A DNA stretch of 54,425 nucleotides from Ilumatobacteraceae bacterium (GTDB taxonomy: Bacteria; Actinomycetota; Acidimicrobiia; Acidimicrobiales; Ilumatobacteraceae). The stretch is taken from the NCBI GenBank assembly GCA_024643255.1, contig JAHENF010000019.1, forward strand, positions 1-54,425, written 5' to 3'. Below the pieces are notes generated by a model that was given only the letters and a program-made list of their open reading frames with translations, did not search any database and was not told the origin of the DNA. The position numbers and the translations under genes were made by a program. Shown one piece after another: positions 23,994 to 33,560 of the stretch. Position 1 is the stretch's first letter, and every line of letters begins with the position of its first letter.

Positions 23994-26735
23994 ATGCCCA
24001 AACCCCTCGTCGTCGTGGAGTCGCCCGCCAAGGCGAAAACACTGTCGAAGTTCCTCGGTAGCGACTACGACGTGCGCGCCTCGGTGGGCCACGTCGCCGA
24101 CCTCCCGTCGAAGGGATTGAACATCGATGTCGACAATGGCTTCAAGCCGACCTACGAGTTGACCGAGCGGGGCAAGACCGTGGTCAAGGACCTCCGGGCC
24201 GCCCTCAAGGACGCCTCGGAGCTCTATCTCGCAACCGACGAAGACCGCGAGGGCGAGGCGATCTCGTGGCACCTGCTCGAATACCTCAAGCCGAAGGTGC
24301 CAGTGAAGCGGATGGTCTTCCACGAGATCACCAAGTCCGCGATCGACCATGCCGTCAACAACCCGCGCGACCTCGACTACGGCTTGGTCGACGCCGCCGA
24401 GACCCGCCGCATCCTCGATCGCCTGTACGGCTACGAAGTGTCGCCGGTGCTGTGGCGTCGGGTCAACCGAGGCCTGTCGGCCGGTCGTGTGCAGAGCCCG
24501 TCGGTCCGCCTGATCGTCGAGCGCGAACGCGAACGCATCTCCTACATCACCGCCGACTACTGGGACATCGACCTCGCCACGGCCACGCAGCCGGCCTTCG
24601 ACGCGAAACTGGTCGCCGTTGCCGGCGCGCGCATCGCGACCGGCAAGGACTTCAGCGATCGCGGGCAGGTGTCGGACAAGGTCGTCGCGCTCGACGAGAC
24701 CCGCGCCGTCGCGCTGGCCGACGGTCTCGGCGACGCCCGATTCAGCGTGCGTTCGGTCGAGGAGAAGCCGTACCGCTCGTCACCCAAGGCACCGTTCATG
24801 ACGTCGACGCTCCAGCAGGAAGGCGGCCGCAAACTCCGCTTGTCGTCGTCGCAGGTCATGCGCGTCGCACAGGGCCTCTACGAGCGGGGCTTCATCACCT
24901 ACATGCGTACGGACAACGTCGTGTTGTCCGACGAGGCGATGCAGGCCGCCCGCGCCGCCGTCACCAGCGAGTACGGCGCCAACTACCTCAACGCCGCTCC
25001 GAAGCAGTACTCGTCGAAGGTCAAGAACGCGCAGGAGGCCCACGAGGCCATCCGCCCCACCACGCCGTTCCGCTCGCCCCAGCAGGTGAGCGGCGAACTC
25101 AACAGCCAGGAACTCGCGCTGTACCGCCTCGTGTGGCAGCGCACCCTGGCCTCACAGATGGCCGACGCCAGCGGCGTGACCGTCAGCGTGCGGCTGGCCG
25201 CGAACTCCACCGATCGCGCCACCGGCGAGTTGACCGACTGCGAGTTCGCCGCCTCGGGCACCACGATCACGTTCCCCGGCTACCGCGCCGTGTACGTCGC
25301 GTCGAAGGAGGAGACCGGCGACGATGCTGCCGACAACGAGGCCCTGCTGCCGCCGCTCGCCCAGGGCGACGACGTGGCGGTCGCGTCGATCGTGCCGAAC
25401 GGCCACACCACCTCGCCACCGGCGCGCTACACCGAAGCCTCGTTGGTGAAGCGCCTGGAGGAACTCGGCATCGGGCGGCCCTCCACCTGGGCGTCGATCA
25501 TCCAGACCATCCAGGACCGCGGCTACGTGTGGAAGAAGGGTCAGGCACTCGTGCCGACCTGGACCGCGTTTGCCGTGATCCGTCTCCTGGAGGAGCACTT
25601 CGATGCGCTCGTCGACTACGACTTCACCGCATCGATCGATGCCGATCTCGACGAGATCGCCCGCGGGACCCGAGCCAAGGACAAGTGGTTGAAGCGCTTC
25701 TACTTCGGCGACACCGGCGACGGCGACACCCAACCGATCTCGGCCGAGGCCGGATTCGGCGAGGATGCGCTGCTCGGTCTCAAGCGACTGGTCGAGGAGA
25801 ACCTCGACGAGATCGACGCGGCCGAGATCAACACGTTCCCGCTCGGCCCCGACGCCGACGGCAACCTGATCGTGGTCAAGCCCGGCAAGTACGGGCCGTA
25901 CGTGAAGCGCGGCGAGGACACCGCCAGCGTTCCCGACGACCTGACCCCCGACGAGCTGACGGTCGCCAAGGCGATCGAGTTGCTCGCGGCCCCGAAGTCC
26001 GACGAGCCGATCGGTGAACTCGACGGGTACCCGGTGTACGCGAAGAACGGTCGATACGGGCCGTACGTGCAATGGGGCGACCACGACGATCCGCCCCCCG
26101 GCTTCGAGAAGCCCAAGATGTCGAGCCTGTTCAAGACGATGATCCTCGAACGGATCACGATCGACGAGGCCGAGGCACTCCTGCAACTTCCGCGACTGCT
26201 CGGCGAAGACCCCACCGACGGTGTCGCCATCTATGCGAACAACGGCCGGTACGGGCCGTACGTGCAGAAGGAGAAGGACTACCGCAACATCGACTCCGAG
26301 GACCAACTGCTGCAGATCACGCTCGCCGAGGCGCTCCAGATCTTCAGCCAGCCCAAGGTGTACAAGCGCGGCGGCGGCAACATGGCCGCCAAGGGCCCGC
26401 TGCGCGAGTTCGGCACCGACCCGGTGAGCGAGCGGGCGGTCGTCGCCAAGGACGGCAAGTTCGGCGTGTACGTCACCGACGGCGAGACGAATGCCTCGCT
26501 CGGCAAGGGCGACCGCCTCGACGCGATGGCACCGGAGCGGGCCTACGAACTGTTGGCGATCCGTCGCGAGGCGATCATCGCCAAGGGCGGACCGACCAAG
26601 AAGCGCGCCGCCAAGAAGAAGGCGCCGGCCAAGAAGAAGGCCGCAGCCAAGAAGTCGGCAGCAACGAAGAAGGCGCCCGCCGCCCGGGCCGCGAAGCCTG
26701 CCCCCGTGATCACCGATCTCGCCGACACCGACTGA
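23994..26735 (+). CDS. topA: DNA topoisomerase I
   Basis: This 913-residue type IA topoisomerase relaxes negative supercoils. The TOPRIM domain starts with VVVESPAKAKTLSKFLG and includes ATDEDREGEAISWH. The catalytic tyrosine is Tyr303 in GFITYMRTDN. Instead of zinc fingers, the C terminus has repeated modules with GKYGPYV, GRYGPYV and GKFGVYV motifs. A tail of Lys-Lys-Ala repeats follows, the actinobacterial arrangement that aids processivity. AAGG stands six bases before the ATG. A palindromic repeat begins in its stop codon. Confidence 0.97.
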   Translation: MPKPLVVVESPAKAKTLSKFLGSDYDVRASVGHVADLPSKGLNIDVDNGFKPTYELTERGKTVVKDLRAALKDASELYLATDEDREGEAISWHLLEYLKPKVPVKRMVFHEITKSAIDHAVNNPRDLDYGLVDAAETRRILDRLYGYEVSPVLWRRVNRGLSAGRVQSPSVRLIVERERERISYITADYWDIDLATATQPAFDAKLVAVAGARIATGKDFSDRGQVSDKVVALDETRAVALADGLGDARFSVRSVEEKPYRSSPKAPFMTSTLQQEGGRKLRLSSSQVMRVAQGLYERGFITYMRTDNVVLSDEAMQAARAAVTSEYGANYLNAAPKQYSSKVKNAQEAHEAIRPTTPFRSPQQVSGELNSQELALYRLVWQRTLASQMADASGVTVSVRLAANSTDRATGELTDCEFAASGTTITFPGYRAVYVASKEETGDDAADNEALLPPLAQGDDVAVASIVPNGHTTSPPARYTEASLVKRLEELGIGRPSTWASIIQTIQDRGYVWKKGQALVPTWTAFAVIRLLEEHFDALVDYDFTASIDADLDEIARGTRAKDKWLKRFYFGDTGDGDTQPISAEAGFGEDALLGLKRLVEENLDEIDAAEINTFPLGPDADGNLIVVKPGKYGPYVKRGEDTASVPDDLTPDELTVAKAIELLAAPKSDEPIGELDGYPVYAKNGRYGPYVQWGDHDDPPPGFEKPKMSSLFKTMILERITIDEAEALLQLPRLLGEDPTDGVAIYANNGRYGPYVQKEKDYRNIDSEDQLLQITLAEALQIFSQPKVYKRGGGNMAAKGPLREFGTDPVSERAVVAKDGKFGVYVTDGETNASLGKGDRLDAMAPERAYELLAIRREAIIAKGGPTKKRAAKKKAPAKKKAAAKKSAATKKAPAARAAKPAPVITDLADTD

Positions 26736-26779
26736 GCGATGAGTCTCAGCGCGTACAGGTCGCGCCGGAACTCATCGCT
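26735..26779. repeat. Dispersed palindromic (REP-like) repeat, copy D
   Basis: AGCGATGAGT and ACTCATCGCT pair perfectly (10 bp). After a 4-by-4 internal loop, GCGCG pairs with CGCGC around the loop TACAGGT. It is the copy at 1373-1418 in reverse orientation with compensatory differences in the arms. It starts at the last base of the topA stop codon and again separates two convergent genes. Confidence 0.8.
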
Positions 26780-26794
26780 GGGGTCGATCGACGG

Positions 26795-27295
26795 TCAGGT
26801 GAAGATGATCTGGCCGCCGGCGGCCATCGCGTAGAAGTCGCCGACGGTGATGATGCCGTCGAGGTCATCGATCAGATCCTCACGCTCCATGCCGAACAGG
26901 TCGACCGAGGCGAGGCAGGCGTACACACCGGCTCCGGTGTCGTGGATCATCTCGACGAACTCGTGGATGTCGGGGAAGTCCTGCTTCTCGATCTGCTTCT
27001 CCATGTACTTCGTGATCAGCGCCGAGGCACCCGGGATCACACCGGCAATGGTGGGCATGTGCAGGCCGGGGTTGCCGACCGCTGCCACCTTGATGTGGTC
27101 CTGGCGCCCCTTGTGGATGGCGTCCATTCCGAAGAAGGTGAAGAAGAGGTTGGCCTCGATGCCCTCGTTGCGTGCACCGTTGGCCATGATCAGCGCCGGG
27201 TAGATGCCCTCGAGCGATCCCTTGGACACGATGATCGAAACCTTCTCGATCGGTGCCGCGATGGGTGCGGGGGGAAGTGGATGTGAGTCGGTCAT
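26795..27295 (-). CDS. DsrE-like sulfur-carrier protein
   Basis: The 166-residue product matches the DsrE/DsrE2 family: KVSIIVSKGSLEGIYPALI at the start of the domain and GVYACLASVDLFGMEREDL near the end. Cys127 sits at the family's active-cysteine position. Such proteins carry persulfide sulfur between enzymes. GGAGAG stands six bases before the ATG. It is third in an operon after a sulfide:quinone oxidoreductase-like gene and a DsrC/TusE-like gene, so a role in sulfane-sulfur transfer is likely. Confidence 0.88.
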   Translation of the reverse strand: MTDSHPLPPAPIAAPIEKVSIIVSKGSLEGIYPALIMANGARNEGIEANLFFTFFGMDAIHKGRQDHIKVAAVGNPGLHMPTIAGVIPGASALITKYMEKQIEKQDFPDIHEFVEMIHDTGAGVYACLASVDLFGMEREDLIDDLDGIITVGDFYAMAAGGQIIFT

Positions 27296-27309
27296 GTTCG
27301 CTCTCCGTT

Positions 27310-27630
27310 TCAGATGCAGCCCTTGGGCTTGGGAATGCCGGCCACCATGGCGGCGAGCTTGGCGGGACCCTTCGGGAACAACACGAAGAGCTCCTTGGTC
27401 GTGACGTCGGAGAGCTTGCTGATCTTGCGAACGGTCGGCCCGGTTCCCTTGTCGAAGTACTCCGAACGCATGAGGTCGATGACGACCCAGGCGCGATCGG
27501 TCAGCGGGGTCGGCACGCCGTACTCGTCGGCGATCTCCGGGGCCATCTCCTTGGTCCATTGGGTGGGGTCCTCGAAGAACCCCTCGTCGTTGACGTCGAC
27601 AGAGGTGCCGGCGAATGTCTTGGTGGGCAT
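27310..27630 (-). CDS. DsrC/TusE-like sulfur relay protein with one cysteine
   Basis: The 106-residue protein has the DsrC/TusE fold pattern: WTKEMAPEIADEYG, DLMRSEYFDKG and the C-terminal arm GIPKPKGCI. Cys105, the penultimate residue, corresponds to the conserved CysA. The second DsrC cysteine (CysB, 11 residues earlier) is Ala94, so it cannot form the trisulfide intermediate of dissimilatory DsrC and is closer to TusE. A strong AAGGAG site precedes the ATG. No dsrAB or tusBCD genes are in view, so its partner is probably the neighbouring DsrE-like protein. Confidence 0.88.
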   Translation of the reverse strand: MPTKTFAGTSVDVNDEGFFEDPTQWTKEMAPEIADEYGVPTPLTDRAWVVIDLMRSEYFDKGTGPTVRKISKLSDVTTKELFVLFPKGPAKLAAMVAGIPKPKGCI

Positions 27631-27667
27631 GTACGTATCTCCTTGTTCAGATCGGGTGGGCGAATCG

Positions 27668-28918
27668 TCAGCCCGAAACGGGGTGCTTCTTACCGAAGGT
27701 GGGCATGTCGGGGCCGATGCCGGGGATGTCACGCCCGGGGAGCAAGCCGTGCCAGTAGAACGACTGGAACATCAACTTGCCGAGGTGGTTCACCCGCGAC
27801 TCCTTGAGGAGCGGGAGACCAACCGGGCCGGGGTAGTGGCCACCGACCGGCTCGTTCTCGTAGTTGAAGTCGATCAGCAGCGCCTTCGAGAACCCCGTCT
27901 CGATGAAGCAGTTGGCGTGGCCGTCGAAGGAGTGTTCGATCGGCTCGCCCTTCAGGAAGGACTCCATGTTCTCGACGAGCACCTCGCCTTCGAAGTGCGT
28001 CACCGAGCCGGCCTTCGACGCCGGTAGGTCGGCGGCGTCGCCGACAACGAAGATGTTCGGCTTGACCTGCGACTGCAGCGTGGCGTTGTCGGTCGGGATG
28101 AATCCCAGCTCGTCGCCGAGGCCGGGCGAATTCTCGACGTAGGCGGCACCACCGTGCAGGGGGATGACCACAGCGATGTCGAAGTCGATCTCGCGGCCGT
28201 CGAAGCCGATCAGTTTGCGGGCCTCGCCGTCGACCTCACCGGTGTTGAATTCGGTGACCAGCTCGATGCCCTTGTCGGTGAGCAGCGAACTCAGCGTTGC
28301 CGACGCGGTCGGCTTGGTGAAGGCACCGTCGAGCGGGGTGACGTAGGTGATGGTCACGTCGTCGCGCACGCCTTTGTCGGTGAAGTACCAATCGGCGAGG
28401 AACGCGAACTCGAGCGGGGCGACCGGGCACTTGATCGGCATGTCGATGACGTTGATCACGACATGACCCGACTCGAACTCGTCGAGCTTGGCAGCGAGCG
28501 CCGTGGCGCCTTCCATGTCGTAGAACGTGAACACCGATTCCATCCAGCCCGGGCCGGTCATTCCCTCGGTCTCCTCGGGCTGCAGCCGCGCGCCGGTGGC
28601 GACGAGCAGCACGTCATAGTCGAGCGTGTCACCGTTCTCCAGGGTCACCGAGTCGGCCTCGATGTCGACCGAGTCGATCGCGCTCTGGTGGTAGTGGATC
28701 CCCTTGTGGAGTTGCCTGTCACGCTTGCGGACGATCTCGTCGGACTCGGCGAGGCCGAACGGCACGAACAACAACCCGGGCTGATACACGTGCTGGTTGT
28801 TCTGGTCGACGATGTCGATGCGCAGGCGGTCCTCCTTGAACTTCTTGCGGAGCCGGTTCGCCGCGAGCGTTCCGCCCGTCCCCGCTCCGAGGATCACGAG
28901 CCGTTTCTGGTCACTCAC
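27668..28918 (-). CDS. sqr: Sulfide:quinone oxidoreductase-like flavoprotein
   Basis: The 416-residue FAD protein has GAGTGGTLAANRL for FAD binding, VLLVATGA and IFVVGDAADLPASK (second FAD motif). Two cysteines, Cys164 in PIKCPVAP and Cys337, fall where the redox pair of sulfide:quinone oxidoreductases lies; the third cysteine of the classical enzyme is absent. The C terminus has aromatic residues for membrane-surface contact. It would oxidise sulfide to persulfide and reduce quinone. The GTG at 28918 has TTGGAG five bases upstream, which decides the start. It leads the sulfur operon. Confidence 0.8.
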   Translation of the reverse strand: MSDQKRLVILGAGTGGTLAANRLRKKFKEDRLRIDIVDQNNQHVYQPGLLFVPFGLAESDEIVRKRDRQLHKGIHYHQSAIDSVDIEADSVTLENGDTLDYDVLLVATGARLQPEETEGMTGPGWMESVFTFYDMEGATALAAKLDEFESGHVVINVIDMPIKCPVAPLEFAFLADWYFTDKGVRDDVTITYVTPLDGAFTKPTASATLSSLLTDKGIELVTEFNTGEVDGEARKLIGFDGREIDFDIAVVIPLHGGAAYVENSPGLGDELGFIPTDNATLQSQVKPNIFVVGDAADLPASKAGSVTHFEGEVLVENMESFLKGEPIEHSFDGHANCFIETGFSKALLIDFNYENEPVGGHYPGPVGLPLLKESRVNHLGKLMFQSFYWHGLLPGRDIPGIGPDMPTFGKKHPVSG

Positions 28919-29010
28919 GATGTCTCCAATCCTGTCGGCCCGCAACCATTGCGAAGGCCTCTCTCTGACGGTATGGCAGGTGTTCCACCGCCACTACGGC
29001 CTTTCGTCCC

Positions 29011-29026
29011 ATTCCCTCGGGGGTAT
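29011..29026. promoter_or_regulatory. Possible CsoR/CstR-type operator upstream of the sulfur operon
   Basis: ATTCCCTCGGGGGTAT has half-sites ATTCCC and GGGTAT matching at five of six positions, in the form of operators bound by CsoR-family sensors, which include persulfide-sensing CstR. It lies 93 bases upstream of the flavoprotein start and 100 upstream of tmk. No regulator gene is nearby. Confidence 0.3.
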
Positions 29027-29125
29027 GCGGCGGTCGCCCGATCCGAGCCCGAGACGTCACGTTTGACCCGGCACCGTGTGACGGTTGGTCGGGCGGTGCG
29101 GTGCGCGTCGGTACCATCGGTCGCC

Positions 29126-29737
29126 GTGACCGATCGACCTCCTTACATCGCGTTCGAGGGCGCCGAGGGTTCGGGCAAGTCGACCCAGGCCAAACGACTC
29201 GCCTCCACGATCGGTGCGGTGCTCACGCGCGAGACCGGTGGAACGCCGATCGGAGCGCGCATCCGCGAGATCCTCCACGACAGGAGCGTGCACAACCTGA
29301 CGGCGCGTGCCGAGGCACTGATGACCGCGGCCGATCGTGCCCAGCATCTCGCCGAGGTCGTCGTGCCCGCGCTCGATGCCGGCACGCCCGTCGTCACCGA
29401 TCGGTCGGTGTACTCCTCACTGGCGTACCAGGGCTACGGGCGCCAGCTCGACATCGACGAGATCCGACACCTGAACGAGTGGGGCACCGGCGGGTTGTGG
29501 CCGTCGACGGTCGTGTTCCTCGACACGCCGGACGAGACGATCGCCGAGCGGATGAGCAAGCGCGAACTCGACCGTTTCGAGGCCGCAGGAGTCGCCTTCC
29601 ACGCACGGGTGCTCGCCGGTTTCCGGACGATGGCGGCCGCCGATCCCGACCGGTGGATCGCGGTGCAGGCGGTCGGCTCGGTCGACCGTGTCGCCGACGA
29701 GATCCACACCGCTCTGGTGGCCAGAGGCGTGCTGTGA
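29126..29737 (+). CDS. tmk: Thymidylate kinase
   Basis: This 203-residue enzyme phosphorylates dTMP to dTDP. The P-loop is FEGAEGSGKSTQAKRL (residues 9-24), followed by the dTMP-binding VTDRSVYSSLAYQGYGR and VFLDTPDETIAERM. The Arg-containing lid (about residues 140-150) is present. GTG at 29126 is preceded by TACCAT (29112-29117) with eight bases between, so a leaderless start is likely. The stop overlaps the holB start (GTGA). Confidence 0.95.
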   Translation: MTDRPPYIAFEGAEGSGKSTQAKRLASTIGAVLTRETGGTPIGARIREILHDRSVHNLTARAEALMTAADRAQHLAEVVVPALDAGTPVVTDRSVYSSLAYQGYGRQLDIDEIRHLNEWGTGGLWPSTVVFLDTPDETIAERMSKRELDRFEAAGVAFHARVLAGFRTMAAADPDRWIAVQAVGSVDRVADEIHTALVARGVL

Positions 29738-30801
29738 GCGCGCCCGGCGCGGTGTGGGACGACGTCGTCGGCCAACCCGAGGCGATCGGCCGGCTGCGGG
29801 CGGCGGCCGAGACCGGCCCGGTCCACGCCTACCTCTTCGTCGGGCCGGCCGGTTCGACCAAGCTGCAGGCTGCCCGCGCCTTCGCCTCGCTGCTGATCAG
29901 CGGGAACGAGGACGTCGAACAACGAGACGCTCGGCTGATCCTGCGCGGGGAGCACCCCGACGTCCACGAGGTCAGACGCGTCGGCGCCGCGATCTCCAAG
30001 GACCAGGCCGACGAGATCGTGCACACCGCGTCACTGTCGCCGTCGGAAGGATCGTCGAAGGTGATGATCCTCGAGGAGTTCCACCTGCTCGCCGCCGCGG
30101 GCGCGGCACGGCTGTTGAAGACGATCGAGGAACCACCCGACTCGACCACGTTCCTCATCCTCGCCGACTTCATTCCGAGCGACCTGATCACCATCTCGTC
30201 GCGCTGCGCGCGCATCGACTTCCACGCGATCGGACCGGACGTCGTCGCCGCGCGGCTCCTGACCGAGGGGATCGGCCCCGCAGAGGCGATGGCCGCGGCG
30301 CGTGCCGCTCACGGCGACCTCGACCGCGCCCGTGTGCTGGCCACCGACCCAGCGCTGTCGGAGCGCCGCGCCGCGTTCGCAGGCACCCCCCACCGCCTCG
30401 ACGGCAGCGGCGCCGTCGCCATGCGAACCGCCGCCGAGTTGCTCGCATCGATCGACGCCGCCGCAGAGCCGCTCGCCGCGCGCCATGCCGCCGAGGTCGC
30501 CGAACTCGACGAGCGGATCAAGGCCCACGGCGACCGCGGCAGCGGCAAGAAGCAACTCGACGAGCGCCACAAGCGCGAGCTGCGTCGTCACCGCACCGAC
30601 GAGTTGCGCAGCGGCCTCGCCGTCATGGCGGGCACGTATCGCGACACTGCGGTGAGCGGCGGGACCACCGATGTCGACGGATGCGCCGATGCAATCCACC
30701 GCATCCACCATGCGATCGAAGCGCTCGATCGCAACCCCAACGAGAAGCTCCTGCTCGAGTCACTGCTCTGGTCGCTCCCCGACGCCCAAGGCACCCGCTG
30801 A
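29734..30801 (+). CDS. holB: DNA polymerase III delta' subunit
   Basis: The 355-residue product is the clamp-loader delta' subunit. It has VVGQPEAIGRLR, a modified P-loop GPAGSTKLQAA, LEEFHLLAAAGAARLLKTIEEPP and the SRC-like sensor region SSRCARIDF. The changed P-loop fits a non-hydrolysing stator subunit. A C-terminal helical domain with a charged stretch (about residues 260-300) follows. It is translationally coupled to tmk, an order also seen in other actinobacteria. Confidence 0.9.
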   Translation: MSAPGAVWDDVVGQPEAIGRLRAAAETGPVHAYLFVGPAGSTKLQAARAFASLLISGNEDVEQRDARLILRGEHPDVHEVRRVGAAISKDQADEIVHTASLSPSEGSSKVMILEEFHLLAAAGAARLLKTIEEPPDSTTFLILADFIPSDLITISSRCARIDFHAIGPDVVAARLLTEGIGPAEAMAAARAAHGDLDRARVLATDPALSERRAAFAGTPHRLDGSGAVAMRTAAELLASIDAAAEPLAARHAAEVAELDERIKAHGDRGSGKKQLDERHKRELRRHRTDELRSGLAVMAGTYRDTAVSGGTTDVDGCADAIHRIHHAIEALDRNPNEKLLLESLLWSLPDAQGTR

Positions 30802-30807
30802 TCGCGA

Positions 30808-30824
30808 TTGGGGTCAGACCCCAA
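30808..30824. repeat. 17-bp palindrome TTGGGGTC-A-GACCCCAA
   Basis: Eight-bp arms pair perfectly around a single A, and CGCG pairs on either side after one mismatch. It begins seven bases after the holB stop, in the gap before clpC. It could be an operator, a short terminator stem or a mobile-element relic. No second copy was seen in the window. Confidence 0.6.
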
Positions 30825-30936
30825 CCGCGATATTCCCGCAGATCTTGAATCTTTTGTCACGTTGGCCCTCCCGTCGTCGCCGAGGCGTGCCGATAGGGTT
30901 GACACACGGAATCCCACTTCGTGGAAAGGGCACTCC

Positions 30937-33540
30937 ATGTTCGAACGTTTCACAGACCGGGCTCGCCGAGTCGTCGTGCTCGCGCAAGAGGAGGCTCGCC
31001 TCCTCAACCACAGCTACATCGGCACCGAGCACATCCTGCTCGGGCTGATTCACGAGGGCGAAGGTGTCGCCGCAAAGGCTCTCGAGAGCCTCGGCATCTC
31101 CCTCGAAGCCGTGCGCAGCCAGGTCGAGGAGATCATCGGCCAGGGCGGCTCGTCGCCGTCGGGCCACATCCCCTTCACGCCGCGCGCGAAGAAGGTGCTC
31201 GAACTCTCCCTGCGTGAAGCGCTCCAGCTCGGCCACAACTACATCGGCACCGAGCACATTTTGTTGGGCCTCATCAGAGAGGGCGAAGGCGTCGCCGCAC
31301 AGGTGCTCGTCAAGCTCGGCGCCGATCTGTCGCGCGTGCGCCAGCAGGTCATCCAGCTCCTGTCCGGCTACCAGGGCCCTGCCGGCTCCACCGGTGGCGG
31401 TCGCAGCGAGCAGGCCCCGGCCGGTGCCGGCGTCGGCGCCAGCAAGGGCGGCGACGACGAGAAGGGCGGCAACAGCCAGATCCTCGATCAGTTCGGCCGC
31501 AACCTCACCCAGGCCGCGCGCGAGGGTCAGCTCGATCCGGTCATCGGGCGCACCAACGAACTCGAACGCGTCATGCAGATCCTGTCGCGGCGCACCAAGA
31601 ACAACCCGGTGCTCATCGGTGAACCCGGCGTCGGCAAGACCGCGATCGTCGAAGGCCTCGCCCAGAAGATCGTCAACAACGACGTTCCCGACACCCTCAC
31701 CGACAAGCAGCTGTACACCCTCGACCTCGGCGCACTCGTCGCCGGCTCCCGCTACCGCGGCGACTTCGAAGAGCGTCTGAAGAAGGTGCTCAAGGAGATC
31801 AAGACCCGCGGCGACATCCTGCTGTTCATCGACGAGATCCACACGCTCGTCGGTGCGGGCGCCGCCGAAGGTGCGATCGACGCTGCGTCGATCCTCAAGC
31901 CGATGCTCGCCCGAGGTGAGCTGCAGACCATCGGCGCCACGACCACCGACGAGTACCGCAAGCACGTCGAGAAGGACGCCGCCCTCGAGCGCCGCTTCCA
32001 GCCGGTCAAGGTCGACGAGCCGACGCTCGCGCACACGATCGAGATCCTCAAGGGCATCCGCGACCAGTACGAGGCGCACCACCGGGTCACGATCACCGAT
32101 CAGGCACTCGTCGCTGCGGCCAATCTCGCCGACCGCTACATCGCCGACCGGCATCTGCCCGACAAGGCGATCGATCTCATCGACGAGGCCGGTTCACGTC
32201 TGCGCATCAAGCGCATGGCCACGCCGCCCGACCTGCGCGAGATCGAGCAGAAGCTCAACGACGTGCAGGAAGCCAAGAAGCGCGCCGTCGAGGAGCAGCA
32301 GTTCGAAGAAGCCGGCCGCCTGCGCGACCAGGAGAAGTCGCTCCTCGAGGAGAAGTCGACCAAGGAGGCCGAGGTCAAGGCCGAAGGTGTCGACCTGTTC
32401 GACGAAGTCGACGAAGAGGCCGTTGCCGAAGTGCTCTCGCTGTGGACCGGCATCCCGGTGTACAAGCTCACCGAGGAGGAGACCGAGCGTCTGCTCAAGA
32501 TGGAGGAGAACCTCCACAAGCGCATCATCGGCCAGGAACAGGCCGTTTCGGCGGTCTCGCAGTCGATCCGCCGCACCCGCGCCGGCCTGAAGGATCCCAA
32601 GCGTCCGTCGGGCTCGTTCATCTTCCTCGGCCCCACCGGTGTCGGCAAGACCGAGCTCGCGAAGACCCTCACCGAGTTCCTGTTCGGTGACGACTCCGCG
32701 TTGATCACGCTCGACATGTCCGAGTACATGGAGAAGCACACGGTGAGCCGCCTCGTCGGTTCGCCCCCCGGCTACGTGGGCTACGAAGAGGGCGGCCAGC
32801 TGACCGAGGCCGTGCGGCGCAAGCCGTTCTCGGTGGTGCTGTTCGACGAGATCGAGAAGGCCCACCCCGACGTGTTCAACACGTTGCTGCAGATCCTCGA
32901 GGAAGGTCGCCTCACCGACAGCCAGGGCCGTTCGGTCGACTTCCGCAACACCGTGCTGATCATGACCTCGAACCTCGGCACCCAGGATCTCCGCAAGGCC
33001 AACGTCGGCTTCACCAGCGACGACTCCGCCATGAGCTACGAGCGCATGAAGGAGAAGGTCAACGAGTCACTGAAGAACCACTTCCGGCCCGAGTTCCTCA
33101 ACCGCATCGACGAAGTCATCGTGTTCCACGAGTTGACGCGCGACGAGGTGCTCCAGACCGTCGACCTGCTCACGATGCGGCTCGTCGGCCAGCTCGAGGG
33201 CCAGGGTCTCGGCATCGAGATCAAGGCCTCGGCCAAGGAACTGCTCGCCGACCTGGGCTACGACCCGCAGCTCGGTGCTCGCCCGATGCGTCGGGCGATC
33301 CAGCGCCACATCGAGGATGCGCTGTCGGAGAAGATCCTCTACAAGGAGTTCTCGGCCGGCGAGATCATCGTCGTCGACACCGAGGACGATCCGGACAACG
33401 AGGGCAAGCAGCGCTTCACGTTCACCGCGGTCGAGGGATTCGTCCCGCCGTCCTCGGTCGAACTCGCCACCACCGCCACGGAGCACCCCATCCCGCCGGC
33501 CGGCGGCGAGGGTGAGCTGCCGCCACCCGAGTTGATCTGA
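30937..33540 (+). CDS. clpC: ATP-dependent Clp protease ATPase subunit ClpC
   Basis: The 867-residue Hsp100 unfoldase has two Clp-N repeats (residues 1-145; [16 protein letters not shown] and [16 protein letters not shown]). AAA+ domain 1 carries [14 protein letters not shown], a UVR/coiled-coil middle region follows, and AAA+ domain 2 carries [14 protein letters not shown] with its sensor motifs. It feeds substrates to ClpP. GGAAAGG lies before the ATG. TAGGGT (30894-30899) is a possible -10. A very strong terminator follows at 33561. A mcsAB-type partner is not in the window. Confidence 0.97.
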   Translation: MFERFTDRARRVVVLAQEEARLLNHSYIGTEHILLGLIHEGEGVAAKALESLGISLEAVRSQVEEIIGQGGSSPSGHIPFTPRAKKVLELSLREALQLGHNYIGTEHILLGLIREGEGVAAQVLVKLGADLSRVRQQVIQLLSGYQGPAGSTGGGRSEQAPAGAGVGASKGGDDEKGGNSQILDQFGRNLTQAAREGQLDPVIGRTNELERVMQILSRRTKNNPVLIGEPGVGKTAIVEGLAQKIVNNDVPDTLTDKQLYTLDLGALVAGSRYRGDFEERLKKVLKEIKTRGDILLFIDEIHTLVGAGAAEGAIDAASILKPMLARGELQTIGATTTDEYRKHVEKDAALERRFQPVKVDEPTLAHTIEILKGIRDQYEAHHRVTITDQALVAAANLADRYIADRHLPDKAIDLIDEAGSRLRIKRMATPPDLREIEQKLNDVQEAKKRAVEEQQFEEAGRLRDQEKSLLEEKSTKEAEVKAEGVDLFDEVDEEAVAEVLSLWTGIPVYKLTEEETERLLKMEENLHKRIIGQEQAVSAVSQSIRRTRAGLKDPKRPSGSFIFLGPTGVGKTELAKTLTEFLFGDDSALITLDMSEYMEKHTVSRLVGSPPGYVGYEEGGQLTEAVRRKPFSVVLFDEIEKAHPDVFNTLLQILEEGRLTDSQGRSVDFRNTVLIMTSNLGTQDLRKANVGFTSDDSAMSYERMKEKVNESLKNHFRPEFLNRIDEVIVFHELTRDEVLQTVDLLTMRLVGQLEGQGLGIEIKASAKELLADLGYDPQLGARPMRRAIQRHIEDALSEKILYKEFSAGEIIVVDTEDDPDNEGKQRFTFTAVEGFVPPSSVELATTATEHPIPPAGGEGELPPPELI

Positions 33541-33560
33541 TCGACTCCATCCCCTGTCCG

